Source: Lachnospiraceae bacterium (GTDB lineage: Bacteria > Bacillota > Clostridia > Lachnospirales > Lachnospiraceae). From it: DNA of 64,000 nt. Below, in pieces: positions 18,735 to 28,215 of the stretch. The position numbers and the translations under genes were made by a program. The DNA is taken from NCBI GenBank assembly GCA_017622795.1, contig JAGAQI010000015.1, positions 1-64,000 on the forward strand, written 5' to 3'. The stretch's first letter is position 1. Each line of letters begins with the position of its first letter. Under the pieces are notes generated by a model. That model was not told the origin of the DNA and ran no database searches. It saw only the letters and a program-made list of their open reading frames with translations.

Positions 18735-19451
18735 ATGAAAAGCAAAGTGACAATGAAGGAACTGCCTGTTTCTGAGCAACCTTATGAAAAAGCAGAGGCT
18801 GAAGGTGCGGAACATCTTTCCGATAAAGAATTATTAACGGTATTAATTCGCACCGGAACAAAAAAGGAAAGAGCAGATCAGATTGCATTAAAAGTTCTAG
18901 AATTTTGCGGTCGGGATGGTTTGCAGGCACTATGGAATTTTGATATGGAGCAACTGAAAGACATACCGGGAATCGGCAGGGTAAAAGCAATCCAATTAGT
19001 ATGTGTTTGTGAGCTTGCAAAACGGATGGCAAGGGGAAAACGTCTTTTCGGAACAAAAATCAATACACCGGAAGATGTAGTCTCTTATTATAGTATGCAA
19101 TTAAAATATCAACAAAAAGAATGTTTGATTTTAGTTATACTTGACAGTAAAAACCGTATTCTTTCCGATGAAATATTATCTGTAGGTACGTTACATGCCT
19201 CAATTGCAGAACCAAGAGAAATATTTCTTGCGGCATTAAAGAAAAACGGAGCTTCCGTTATATTACTGCATAATCATCCAAGTGGAGATCCAACCCCAAG
19301 CAGGGAAGATATACTTACTACAGAGCGTATTGAAAAAGCGGGATATTTGCTTGGAATTCCGTTAAACGATCATATTATCCTCGGTCAGAATTCCTACATA
19401 AGCCTGAAAGGGGAAGGGTATCTGAAAAACGGAATAAATTTTGATTCTTGA
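18735..19451 (+). CDS. radC: RadC family protein (JAMM/MPN domain)
   Basis: A 238-aa protein with an N-terminal helix-hairpin-helix part (DIPGIGRVKAIQL) and a C-terminal MPN metalloprotease-like domain. The zinc ligands are visible as His179-x-His181 and Asp192 in LHNHPSGDPTPSRED. The classical DNA-repair role is disputed. I start at ATG 18735, preceded by AAGAGGA; the in-frame TTG at 18708 has no ribosome binding site. It lies just upstream of mreB, as in many Firmicutes. Confidence 0.93.
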   Translation: MKSKVTMKELPVSEQPYEKAEAEGAEHLSDKELLTVLIRTGTKKERADQIALKVLEFCGRDGLQALWNFDMEQLKDIPGIGRVKAIQLVCVCELAKRMARGKRLFGTKINTPEDVVSYYSMQLKYQQKECLILVILDSKNRILSDEILSVGTLHASIAEPREIFLAALKKNGASVILLHNHPSGDPTPSREDILTTERIEKAGYLLGIPLNDHIILGQNSYISLKGEGYLKNGINFDS

Positions 19452-19489
19452 TAACAGTAAACTATTATGAGTTTTCTGTAATTCAAAGA

Positions 19490-19518
19490 TTGAAAATGAA
19501 TAGAAAAAGTGGTACAAT
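19490..19518 (+). promoter_or_regulatory. Sigma-A promoter for the mre operon
   Basis: TTGAAA at 19490-19495 and TACAAT at 19513-19518 have a 17-base spacer, and TGG directly before the -10 box makes an extended -10. It lies between radC and mreB. Confidence 0.8.
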
Positions 19519-19559
19519 AAATTGATAGACTAGAAATAAAAATGAAAGGGGTATTTATC

Positions 19560-20585
19560 GTGAGCGCAAAAGTATTTGGTATCGATTTTGGTACAAGCAC
19601 GATTAAAATATACAGAAAGAATGAAGGCGTCATTTTCGATGAAAAAAACATCATTGCTTTATGCAATAATGAAGTAATGGCAATCGGTGACGAAGCATTT
19701 GAAATGTTAGGTAAAGCACCGGACAACTTTTTAGTTACGTATCCTGTTAAAAACGGTGTAATTGCAGATATTGCCAATATGCTTTCTCTTTTAAATAAAG
19801 CCTTCAAAACAATAGCAGATAAAACAGGTAAAATTACCGGTGCAGATATTATTGTTGCAGCACCTACCGATATTACCGAAGTAGAAAAAAGAGCCTTTTT
19901 TGACCTTGCTGCCAGCTCTGTGGCAAAGCCGAAAAAAGTCCGTGTAGTAGAAAAGCCTATTGCAGATGCCATCGGTTCCGGTCTGGATGTTATGAATGCC
20001 AGTGGTGTTATGGTAGTAAATATCGGTGCAGATACTACGGAAATTTCCATTATGTCTTTAGGTGGTATTGTATTAAGTAAATTGGTTACTACCGGCGGAA
20101 ATAAATTTGATGACTTGATTATCAACAACGTTAAAAAGAAATATAATCTTATCATTGGTCAAAAAACTGCAGAAACCATAAAAAAGAAGTTAGCTTACGC
20201 AATAAATCCGGAGCATGAAACCATTAAGGTATACGGTCGAGATGTAATGACCGGACTTCCGATTGAAGCAGAAATTGACTCTGAGTTTGTATATGAAACC
20301 ATTAATGAAAGTCTTCATTCCATTGTGGATGAGGTTCGCATTATTTTAGAAAAAACTCCGCCGGAAATTTCTTCCGATATTATTGATGCAGGAATTTATA
20401 TTACCGGTGGTTCTGCGAATATTAAAAAGATTGATGAATTGTTTGCAAAGGAAACCGAACTGGATGTTAAGGTAGCAGTAGATCCTGCAAATACAGTAGT
20501 AAACGGCCTTGGCAAAATATTGGAAGATAGCGCCAAGTACGATTGTCTCGCGTTTTCCCTGAAACAGACCTATTACGGAGGCTGA
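19560..20585 (+). CDS. mreB: Rod-shape determining protein MreB
   Basis: A 341-aa bacterial actin that organises side-wall synthesis. The phosphate-1 motif FGIDFGTSTIKIY is at the N-terminus; the adenosine motif ITGGSANIKKID and the central GADTTEISIMSLGG are present. The start is GTG at 19560, eight bases after GAAAGGGG; the in-frame ATG at 19542 lies before that site and is rejected. The sequence is somewhat divergent from the canonical MreB/Mbl pair, but its position heading mreC-mreD-PBP2 settles the role. Confidence 0.93.
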   Translation: MSAKVFGIDFGTSTIKIYRKNEGVIFDEKNIIALCNNEVMAIGDEAFEMLGKAPDNFLVTYPVKNGVIADIANMLSLLNKAFKTIADKTGKITGADIIVAAPTDITEVEKRAFFDLAASSVAKPKKVRVVEKPIADAIGSGLDVMNASGVMVVNIGADTTEISIMSLGGIVLSKLVTTGGNKFDDLIINNVKKKYNLIIGQKTAETIKKKLAYAINPEHETIKVYGRDVMTGLPIEAEIDSEFVYETINESLHSIVDEVRIILEKTPPEISSDIIDAGIYITGGSANIKKIDELFAKETELDVKVAVDPANTVVNGLGKILEDSAKYDCLAFSLKQTYYGG

Positions 20586-20586
20586 T

Positions 20587-21489
20587 ATGCAAAAAAGTCG
20601 CAGAAGTAGAAACAGACGCAGACGGAATAACAAAAAAACAATATCTGTTTTACCGAAGCATGTTTTTTTCCTGCTATTATTTATAACAGTAGCTATTGTG
20701 TTTGTTTCCTATCGTTTTCCTAATCTGTTACAACCTGTCAGAAACGGAATAGAATCCTTTATCATTCCTATGCAAAAGGGAATTAATGTGGTGGGACGTT
20801 CTGTTTCCGACCGCTTGGATAATTTTGATACCATAAAGAATCTGCAAAAGGAAAATGAAGAATTAAAGGCTACGGTAGAAGCACTTACCATGCAAAACCA
20901 GCAAATCAGCCAGGAAAAGTACGAGTTAAACAGTTTACAGGAATTATACGAACTGGATGTAAAATATCCGGATTACAAAAAAGTTGCGGCAAGAATCATT
21001 GCAAGGGAAAGTAACGGCTGGTATAACGTATTTACCATTGATAAAGGTTCTAAAGACGGTATAAAAGAAAACATGAATGTTATGGCCGGAAATGGTTTGG
21101 TTGGATTAGTTGTTTCCGTACGGAATAATTCAGCAACCGTCCGTTCCATAATCGATGACAGCAGCAAAGTCAGCGGTATGTTTTTAAAAACTTCGGATAC
21201 CTGTATTGTATCCGGCGACTTGAATTCCATGATAACCGACGGCAGAATAAAAGTTTCCATGATTTCCCTTGATGCGGATATTAATGAAAATGATGAAATC
21301 GTAACATCTCATATCAGTGACAAATTCCAACAAGGTATTTTAATTGGCTATGTTACCGATATAAAAATAGATTCCAGTAATATGACAAAAACAGCGTATC
21401 TTACTCCGGCGGTTGACTTTGAACATTTGGATACGGTGTTAATTATCACAGAATTAAAAGAATCCTTTGAATTGGAAGATGAGGAGTAA
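20587..21489 (+). CDS. mreC: Rod-shape determining protein MreC
   Basis: A 300-aa bitopic membrane protein of the elongasome. A very basic N-terminus (residues 1-20) precedes one membrane helix (about 25-43), then a coiled coil around residues 75-120 (LQKENEELKATVEAL) and the two beta-barrel domains, with the typical VAARIIARESNGWYNVFTIDKG. It begins one base after the mreB stop codon. It connects MreB inside to PBP2 outside. Confidence 0.95.
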   Translation: MQKSRRSRNRRRRNNKKTISVLPKHVFFLLLFITVAIVFVSYRFPNLLQPVRNGIESFIIPMQKGINVVGRSVSDRLDNFDTIKNLQKENEELKATVEALTMQNQQISQEKYELNSLQELYELDVKYPDYKKVAARIIARESNGWYNVFTIDKGSKDGIKENMNVMAGNGLVGLVVSVRNNSATVRSIIDDSSKVSGMFLKTSDTCIVSGDLNSMITDGRIKVSMISLDADINENDEIVTSHISDKFQQGILIGYVTDIKIDSSNMTKTAYLTPAVDFEHLDTVLIITELKESFELEDEE

Positions 21490-21505
21490 AGAAAGGAAAA
21501 TATAA

Positions 21506-22015
21506 GTGATACGACTGATTGTAACCTTCATAGAACTTATCATTTGTTTTTTACTGCAAACTTCCCTGTTTACTTTTATCAGGATTTCTGGAGTTGTACC
21601 AAACTGTCTTTTGATTTTGGTTATTACGGTTTCTTATACAAGAGGGCAAATTCCAGCGTTGTTTACCGGTTTCTTTTCAGGTCTGCTGTTGGATTTGTGC
21701 TTTTCAGAGACTGTTGGATTTTGTGCGGTCATTTACATGGTCATAGCCTTTTTGGCCGGTTTTGCACATAAAATTTATTATGAAAGGGATTATTTTGTTC
21801 CCGGTGCATTAGTATTTTCCGGTGAATTGGTCTATTCCCTTTTATATTACATTTTGTTCTTCCTTTTACGGGGAAAACTGGAATTGCAAACTTATTTTAT
21901 TTATACTATATTGCCGAGAATGCTATACACGGTTTTGGTAAGCCTTGCTCTGTATCCGGCATTCCACGGAATACATCGGTTATTACTCCGCCTGGAAGGA
22001 AAGCATGATGATTAG
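21506..22015 (+). CDS. mreD: Rod-shape determining protein MreD
   Basis: A 169-aa hydrophobic protein with about five membrane helices and the small-protein layout of MreD. It starts with GTG at 21506 after GAAAGGA. Its last codons overlap the PBP2 start, so the two are probably translationally coupled. It is assigned mainly from hydropathy and position between mreC and PBP2. Confidence 0.9.
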   Translation: MIRLIVTFIELIICFLLQTSLFTFIRISGVVPNCLLILVITVSYTRGQIPALFTGFFSGLLLDLCFSETVGFCAVIYMVIAFLAGFAHKIYYERDYFVPGALVFSGELVYSLLYYILFFLLRGKLELQTYFIYTILPRMLYTVLVSLALYPAFHGIHRLLLRLEGKHDD

Positions 22016-24833
22016 ATTTATCATTGAAAAATTAAAAGACCTATTGATGTCCCGGTTATTTTGGCTGTCCATCATATATTCTGTACTGGCATTTATTTTG
22101 TTGCAACGCATGTTCCAATTACAAATTGTGCAAGGCAGCAAAACAGAAGAAAAGCAGAGCTACTATAAAGTTGTAGACCGCTATATTCCGAGTACAAGAG
22201 GACTCATTTACGATGCAAACGGTGAATTACTTGCCTATAATGAATTATCGTTTTCCGTGTTGCTTGAAGATAGTGCACAGAACAGTACGAATGCTGCAAA
22301 AAATGAATCCATACATAAGATGGTTACTATTTTAAAACAGCATGGGTATGATATAGAATTAGATTTTGCCATTGAACTTGATGAAAACGGCGAATTACAA
22401 TTTAATGTGTCAGGTAATGCGGAGCAGCGTTTTAAAAAGAATGCTTACGGAAAACGTTCCATTAATGCATTATCTGAAGAACAAAAAAATGCAACTGCAG
22501 AAGAAGTATTTAATTTCTTGCGCTTTGGCGATAAATCCAGTGTAATGTTCCAGGTTTCGGAAGAGTATTCTTTGGAAGAAGCGTTGGCTATTGTAACAGT
22601 GCGTTATCATTTCTTTACTTTAGTCGATAAATCTTCCCAGCTTACCATTGCATCTAATGTGGATGATTTTACAATTGCAGCTATTTCCGAATCCAGTGGT
22701 GAAATTCCCGGTGTTTCTGTAGTACAGCGTACCAAAAGAGCATATAACCATGCCTTGTATTTTGCCCATATTATTGGGTACACAGGCCAGGTTACGGAAT
22801 CAGAACTGGAAGTGTTAAACGGAGAAGACGGTACAGGAACCTACCAGTTATCCGATTATGTAGGAAAAACCGGTTTGGAAAAAGAACTTGAATCCATCTT
22901 ATCCGGCACAAAGGGTGTTGAAAGAATTACACTAAACAGCTCAGGAAAAGTAATCAGCACTGAAATTATTTCTGAGCCGGTTCCGGGGCAGAATATATAT
23001 TTAACTTTGGATGCTGATACACAAAAAGCATATTATTACATTATAGAAAAAAATCTCGCAGAGACTTTGGGCAAAGTTATTGTTGAAGAAATGGATTACG
23101 GAACAAAAGGGGAATCCAGTGAGGATATTTTGGTTCCGATTTATGAAGTATATTATGCATTGTTCAATAACAATGTAATAAATATAAACCATTTAAATGC
23201 GGAAACTGCTACGGATTTAGAAAAAAAAGTATATGGCTATTACGAAAACAAACGTGACAGCGTAGTAGAAGGACTCAAAAAACACTTAGAATACGGAAGT
23301 ACCAAATTAAAAAGTAAACTGAGTGAATCTATGCAAAGCTATTTGTCCTATTATATGTCCCAAATGATAGATTTAGGACTTTTGTCTTCCGATAGAATGG
23401 ATTCTTCCGACAGTACGTATCAGGCTTACGTTAACGGTAAACTCAGTGCTGCACAATTCCTGGCGCACAGTATTAATAGTCAATGGGTTGATTTGGATGC
23501 ATTGGGAATTACAGGTGAATATTACAGCACCGACGAAATATATTCTATTTTACTGGATGCAACCTTTGAGTCGCTGTATAACAACCGCGAGTTTGACTTA
23601 AAAATTTACCGTGATTTAATTTTTAATTATAAATTGTCCGGAAAAGAAATTTGTCTTTTATTATTTGATCAAAATGTGATAGAATATAACGAAAAGGATT
23701 ATAATGATGTAAAACGCAGCAGAATTTCTGCCTATGATTTTATGATGCAGAAAATTCAAAATGTCGAAATTACACCGCGTCAGTTGGCATTAGAGCCATG
23801 CAGCGGTACAGTAATTCAAACGGATGTTGATACCGGAGCAGTAACAGCACTGGTAACATATCCAAGCTACGATACCAATCAGCTGGCTAATAAGATTGAG
23901 TGGGAATATTACTCAACTTTACTTGCGGACAAATCTAATCCGTTATATAATCGTGCTACCCAGCAGAGAACCACTACAGGTTCTACTATTAAAATGATGA
24001 CTACCGTAGCCGGTTTATTAAATAAAGTTATTACAATTAATGAAACCATATATGATAAAGTTGTTTTTGATAAGATTGTACCTTCTCCGAGCTGTCACTC
24101 AAAAAACGGCCATAAGGAACAGGATTTTTCCAATGCAATTATGAATTCCTGTAACTACTTCTTTTATGAAGTAGGATATCGTTTATCAACGGATAAAAAC
24201 GGAAAGTATTCAGATAGCTTAGGCTTATCAAAGTTAGAAGAAACTTCCAGATTATTTGGATTTAACAACACATCCGGTATTGAACTTGGAGAAGCTGCTC
24301 CGAGTTTTGCAACAACAGATGCGGTACGTTCTTCTATCGGATACGGTCATTCCTTTACACCGTTACAAATTTCCAGATATGCAAATACTCTTGCAACAAA
24401 AGGTACTTTGTATCAATATACATTGATTGATAAAATAACAGATAAAGATGGCAATGTAATTCGTTCTTTGACTCCGAAAATCGAAAATCAGATTGAGGGG
24501 ATCAGTAATAAAGCATGGAATAAAATTACAGAAGGCATGGAAAATGTTATTTTAAAGTATTCCGGTACATTACGAAGAGCTTATGAAAACATTCCGGTTA
24601 TAGTTGCAGGCAAAACAGGTACAGCTCAGCAGGGTGCCAATATGCCTCCGCATTCCGTGTTTGTTTCTTATGCTCCGTCCGCTAACCCGGAAATCAGCGT
24701 GGTTGCAGTTATTGCTAACGGATATTCCGGAAATTATTCCGGATTATTATGTCGTGATATCTACGGATATTATTATAATGGCGAATATCGCGAATATTTG
24801 AATAAGTCCAGTAAGGAAGGGGGAGTTCAGTGA
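22005..24833 (+). CDS. Elongation-specific penicillin-binding protein 2, with large insertion
   Basis: A 942-aa class B transpeptidase that cross-links side-wall peptidoglycan. One membrane anchor lies near residues 17-36, then the pedestal domain containing YIPSTRGLIYDANGELLA and GKTGLEKELES. The catalytic motifs are Ser660-T-I-Lys (STIK), Ser715-C-Asn and Lys870-Thr-Gly. Between LTLDADTQKAYYY (about residue 331) and SGTVIQTDVDTGAV (residue 600) lie about 260 residues, where ordinary PBP2 has a few dozen. The start is ATG 22005 or 22008, after GGAAGGA; longer in-frame starts lie inside mreD. It overlaps minC by GTGA. Confidence 0.93.
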   Translation: MMIRFIIEKLKDLLMSRLFWLSIIYSVLAFILLQRMFQLQIVQGSKTEEKQSYYKVVDRYIPSTRGLIYDANGELLAYNELSFSVLLEDSAQNSTNAAKNESIHKMVTILKQHGYDIELDFAIELDENGELQFNVSGNAEQRFKKNAYGKRSINALSEEQKNATAEEVFNFLRFGDKSSVMFQVSEEYSLEEALAIVTVRYHFFTLVDKSSQLTIASNVDDFTIAAISESSGEIPGVSVVQRTKRAYNHALYFAHIIGYTGQVTESELEVLNGEDGTGTYQLSDYVGKTGLEKELESILSGTKGVERITLNSSGKVISTEIISEPVPGQNIYLTLDADTQKAYYYIIEKNLAETLGKVIVEEMDYGTKGESSEDILVPIYEVYYALFNNNVININHLNAETATDLEKKVYGYYENKRDSVVEGLKKHLEYGSTKLKSKLSESMQSYLSYYMSQMIDLGLLSSDRMDSSDSTYQAYVNGKLSAAQFLAHSINSQWVDLDALGITGEYYSTDEIYSILLDATFESLYNNREFDLKIYRDLIFNYKLSGKEICLLLFDQNVIEYNEKDYNDVKRSRISAYDFMMQKIQNVEITPRQLALEPCSGTVIQTDVDTGAVTALVTYPSYDTNQLANKIEWEYYSTLLADKSNPLYNRATQQRTTTGSTIKMMTTVAGLLNKVITINETIYDKVVFDKIVPSPSCHSKNGHKEQDFSNAIMNSCNYFFYEVGYRLSTDKNGKYSDSLGLSKLEETSRLFGFNNTSGIELGEAAPSFATTDAVRSSIGYGHSFTPLQISRYANTLATKGTLYQYTLIDKITDKDGNVIRSLTPKIENQIEGISNKAWNKITEGMENVILKYSGTLRRAYENIPVIVAGKTGTAQQGANMPPHSVFVSYAPSANPEISVVAVIANGYSGNYSGLLCRDIYGYYYNGEYREYLNKSSKEGGVQ

Positions 24834-25489
24834 GTTCATCTGTAAAAATCAGGGGAAGTAAGCATGGTATTAGTGTTAAATTGGACGCAAAAGCTACTTA
24901 TGACGATATTAAGAAGGATATGGCATCTGAGTTTCGCGGTGCCGGTAAATTCTTAGGGGATGAAAAACTTGCTGTCAGTTTTGAAGGATATTTTTTAACG
25001 GAAGAACAGCAGGATGAATTAGTAAACATTATACACCAAAACTGTGATATTCATATTGTATGTATAGTGGATAGTAATCCGGAACAGGATAAAAAATTCC
25101 AAAAATCCGTACAGGAAACAATGATGGAATTTGACGCTTCCACCGGCCAATTTTATAAAGGGCATCTTCGTTCCGGACAGGTGCTGGAATTCGAGCACAG
25201 TGTTATTGTTATTGGTGATGTTAATCCGGGGGCCAGCATTATTTCTAAAGGAAACATTGTTATTTTAGGTTCACTTCGGGGAACCGCATTTGCCGGTGCT
25301 TCCGGTAAAAAGAACTGTTTTATCGTAGCTATGGACATGCAGCCGATTCAATTAAGAATTGCTGATGTATTTGCCAGGGCATCCGATAACAGCAAAGGCA
25401 TTTCAGAACCGCGGATAGCCTTTGTAAACGATGAAAATATTTATATAGAGCCGTTAACCAAGTCGGTTCTTAATGATATTACACTTTAA
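24830..25489 (+). CDS. minC: Septum-site determining protein MinC
   Basis: A 219-aa inhibitor of FtsZ assembly. The N-terminal domain runs to about residue 105; the C-terminal beta-helix shows the diagnostic ladder VIVIGDVNPGASIISKGNIVILGSLRGTAFAGA, here near residues 124-158, which binds MinD. The start is GTG at 24830, overlapping the PBP2 stop (GTGA) and preceded by GGAAGGGGG. It heads minC-minD-minE. Confidence 0.95.
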   Translation: MSSSVKIRGSKHGISVKLDAKATYDDIKKDMASEFRGAGKFLGDEKLAVSFEGYFLTEEQQDELVNIIHQNCDIHIVCIVDSNPEQDKKFQKSVQETMMEFDASTGQFYKGHLRSGQVLEFEHSVIVIGDVNPGASIISKGNIVILGSLRGTAFAGASGKKNCFIVAMDMQPIQLRIADVFARASDNSKGISEPRIAFVNDENIYIEPLTKSVLNDITL

Positions 25490-25512
25490 TTTATTTTGGA
25501 GGATTTCAAAGA

Positions 25513-26292
25513 ATGGGTGAAGTAATTGTAGTTACATCAGGTAAAGGCGGTGTTGGTAAAACCACCACAACCGCAAACGTAGGTACAGGCCTTGCAAAGC
25601 TTGGCATGAAAGTTGTTTTAATCGATACAGATATCGGTCTTCGTAACTTAGATGTTGTTATGGGCCTGGAAAACCGTATCGTATACAATTTGGTTGATGT
25701 TATTGAAGGTAATTGTAAAATCAATCAGGCGTTTATTAAGGTAAAGGGTTATGAAAACTTTTACTTACTTCCGTCTGCACAGACAAGAGATAAGACTTCC
25801 GTAACACCAGAGCAGATGAAGGAATTAACCGACCGATTAAAAGAAAGCTTTGATTATGTGCTGATTGACTGTCCGGCCGGTATTGAACAGGGCTTTAAAA
25901 ATGCCATTGCAGGCGCAACCAGAGCCTTGGTTGTAACAACTCCGGAAGTATCCGCAGTACGTGATGCTGACAGAATCATCGGCTTACTGGAAGCAAATGA
26001 AATCACGAAAACGGAACTGGTAGTTAACAGATTGCGTATCGATATGGTAAAGCGCGGTGATATGTTATCCTGTGAAGATGTACTTGAAATTTTATCCATC
26101 GATCTTATCGGTGTAGTTCCTGATGATGAAAATATCATTGTATCTACAAATAACGGTGTACCTCTTGTTGGTGACAGCTCCATGGCAGGTAAGGCATACA
26201 TGAATATTTGTCACAGAATTTTAGGCGAAGAAGTTCCATACCTTGATTTAAATAAAAAGGGTGGTTTTCTCAGTAAGCTGTTCAAAAAGTAA
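25513..26292 (+). CDS. minD: Septum-site determining ATPase MinD
   Basis: A 259-aa deviant-Walker ATPase that brings MinC to the membrane. The P-loop SGKGGVGKTT is at residues 9-18 with the signature Lys11; LIDTDIGLRNLDVVMGLE and DCPAGIEQGF follow. The C-terminus (NKKGGFLSKLFKK) is the amphipathic membrane-targeting helix expected of MinD. GGAGG precedes the ATG. Confidence 0.97.
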   Translation: MGEVIVVTSGKGGVGKTTTTANVGTGLAKLGMKVVLIDTDIGLRNLDVVMGLENRIVYNLVDVIEGNCKINQAFIKVKGYENFYLLPSAQTRDKTSVTPEQMKELTDRLKESFDYVLIDCPAGIEQGFKNAIAGATRALVVTTPEVSAVRDADRIIGLLEANEITKTELVVNRLRIDMVKRGDMLSCEDVLEILSIDLIGVVPDDENIIVSTNNGVPLVGDSSMAGKAYMNICHRILGEEVPYLDLNKKGGFLSKLFKK

Positions 26293-26311
26293 AAGGTGAG
26301 GAGAAGATAAA

Positions 26312-26587
26312 ATGGCATTTGCAGATTTTTTTAAGAAAAAGCAATCCAGCGGCTCAGCGGCAAAAGACCGTTTAAAGCTGGTTTTGGTATCTGACCGCGC
26401 CGGTTGTTCCCCGGAAGTAATGGAAAAAATCAAAAATGATATTATTGCGGTTATTTCCAAGTACATAGAAATTGATTTGGAAGGACTAGATATTAACATT
26501 AACTACAAACCTGATCCTGAAACAGGCGTAGAAGGTCCTGCATTATTTGCAAATATTCCAATCAAGGATATGAAATCAAAAAAATAA
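26312..26587 (+). CDS. minE: Division topological specificity factor MinE
   Basis: A 91-aa protein. The N-terminus MAFADFFKKKQS resembles the membrane-binding segment of MinE, followed by the MinD-contact region KDRLKLVLVSDRAGCSPEVME and the beta-rich dimer domain. It stimulates MinD ATPase and drives pole-to-pole oscillation. MinE and DivIVA are both encoded in this window, a mix of the two model Min arrangements known from clostridia. Confidence 0.95.
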   Translation: MAFADFFKKKQSSGSAAKDRLKLVLVSDRAGCSPEVMEKIKNDIIAVISKYIEIDLEGLDININYKPDPETGVEGPALFANIPIKDMKSKK

Positions 26588-26599
26588 GGACTGTTTTAC

Positions 26600-27775
26600 A
26601 TGTTCAAAAAATTAAGAGAATATGATTTTAGAAAATTCGACATAGGAATGTTAATTGCAACCATTATTCTTGGTGCTGCCGGAGCCTATTTACTTCGGGT
26701 AATTCCCGGAGTAAAAAATCCGGAATCAGTATACTTAAAGCAGCTCCTTGGCGTATTTTTCGGAGTTTTTCTGGCAATCTTTGTGGCAATGTTTGATTAT
26801 CATTTTGTGGCAAAGTTTTTTATCCCATTATATTTCATTAACCTTGTATTCCTGCTTATGGTAAAGTTTACAAAGTTTGGTATGGGTGTATATGGTACAA
26901 AACGTTGGTTAGGTATTGAAAATGTATTTTCCTTTCAGCCATCTGAATTAACCAAAGTTATCATGATTATTGTCATGGCTAAAATGTTTGATTTGTTAAA
27001 AGAACGGCTGCATAAATTCAGTACATTAATTATTGTGGGAGTTATTATGGGAATTCCTACTTTCCTAGTACTGATTCAGACAGACCTTTCCACAGCAATT
27101 GTATTATTCGGAAGTTTTGTCGTTATGGTTTTTGCGTCCGGCTATTCCATGAAAATTATTGCTATCGTAGTAGCAATAGCTGCTCCATGTAGTTATGGTT
27201 TGTTTTGGTATATTTTACAGCCGAATAATTTGTTAATCGAATATCAGATTATGAGACCTGATCAGCAAAAAAGAATCCTTTCTGTATTGAATCCTGATGC
27301 AGCAGAATATTCGGATTTATTATATCAGCAGGAAAATGCAGTAGAAGCTATGAGTTCCGGTGGACTTATGGGTAAAACCTTAACCGGAGACACCGGTATC
27401 CGTGGTACAGCATATGTACCTGTTGTGGAAAGTGACTTTATTTTCACCGGAATCGGGGAAGAATTTGGTTTCCTTGGTTCAGCAATTGTAATTATTTTGT
27501 TTACTTTTATTGTATTTCGTATTATGCTTATTGCCAGAAGAGCAACAGATATTATGGGAAAAGTAATTGCAACCGGTGCAGCAGCGATACTAATGTTTCA
27601 GACATTCATTAATATCGGTGTTGTATCCATGATTTTACCGAATACAGGCATTCCGTTGCCGTTTGTAAGTAATGGTTTAAGTTCTGTAATCGGATGCTAT
27701 TCTATGTTGGGGTTAGTATTAAACATTGCGATTAATACAGAGAAAAAACAGGTGTCAGAAATAAGCCTGTTCTAA
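26600..27775 (+). CDS. rodA: RodA/FtsW/SpoVE family peptidoglycan polymerase
   Basis: A 391-aa SEDS glycosyltransferase with about ten membrane helices. Family features are GTKRWLG near residue 102, FQPSELTKV, the catalytic-loop region around VVESDFIFTGIGEEFGFLG, and the C-terminal NTGIPLPFVSNGLSS. I call it RodA rather than FtsW or SpoVE because it shares the cluster with mreBCD and PBP2. The ribosome binding site is weak (AAGGA at 26586). Confidence 0.9.
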   Translation: MFKKLREYDFRKFDIGMLIATIILGAAGAYLLRVIPGVKNPESVYLKQLLGVFFGVFLAIFVAMFDYHFVAKFFIPLYFINLVFLLMVKFTKFGMGVYGTKRWLGIENVFSFQPSELTKVIMIIVMAKMFDLLKERLHKFSTLIIVGVIMGIPTFLVLIQTDLSTAIVLFGSFVVMVFASGYSMKIIAIVVAIAAPCSYGLFWYILQPNNLLIEYQIMRPDQQKRILSVLNPDAAEYSDLLYQQENAVEAMSSGGLMGKTLTGDTGIRGTAYVPVVESDFIFTGIGEEFGFLGSAIVIILFTFIVFRIMLIARRATDIMGKVIATGAAAILMFQTFINIGVVSMILPNTGIPLPFVSNGLSSVIGCYSMLGLVLNIAINTEKKQVSEISLF

Positions 27776-27807
27776 TATCCAAAAAAGTAACTTAGGGGGT
27801 GTCAAGA

Positions 27808-28206
27808 ATGAACATTGGATTAATTGCACATGATGCCAAGAAAAAACTGATGCAGAATTTCTGTGTTGCATATCGCGGTATTTTGTGCAAGCATGAACTT
27901 TATGCAACCGGAACAACAGGACGGCTGATAGAGGAAGTAACTAATCTGTCCATTCATAAATATTTAGCCGGACATTTAGGTGGGCAGCAGCAAATGGGTG
28001 CTCAAATTGAAAATAACGAAATTGATTTGGTAATATATTTGCGTGATCCGCTTTCTCCAAAGGCACATGAACCGGATGTTAACAATGTCATCAGCTTATG
28101 TGACGTTCATAATATTCCGTTTGCAACCAATTTAGCTTCTGCGGAACTAATGATTAAAGCATTGGACCGTGGCGATTTAGATTGGCGCGAATTATACAAA
28201 AGATAA
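27808..28206 (+). CDS. mgsA: Methylglyoxal synthase family protein lacking the catalytic Asp
   Basis: A 132-aa protein of the family that turns dihydroxyacetone phosphate into methylglyoxal. Conserved features are IAHDAKK near residue 7, the phosphate-binding YATGTTG, LRDPLSPKAHEPDV and the IPFATN segment. In E. coli MgsA the catalytic base is Asp71 in GGDQQ; here the motif is GGQQQ, with Gln60 in that place, and the upstream Ser (SGPMGG) is Ala (AGHLGG). Activity is therefore uncertain. ATG 27808 follows AGGGGG at 27794-27799; an upstream in-frame GTG overlaps that site. Confidence 0.85.
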   Translation: MNIGLIAHDAKKKLMQNFCVAYRGILCKHELYATGTTGRLIEEVTNLSIHKYLAGHLGGQQQMGAQIENNEIDLVIYLRDPLSPKAHEPDVNNVISLCDVHNIPFATNLASAELMIKALDRGDLDWRELYKR

Positions 28207-28215
28207 TTACATAAT

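Noticed and set aside
19394..20155. 253-aa minus-strand ORF opposite mreB
   Set aside because: It is the complement of mreB, lacks a ribosome binding site and its Ser/Thr/Ile-rich translation matches no family pattern.
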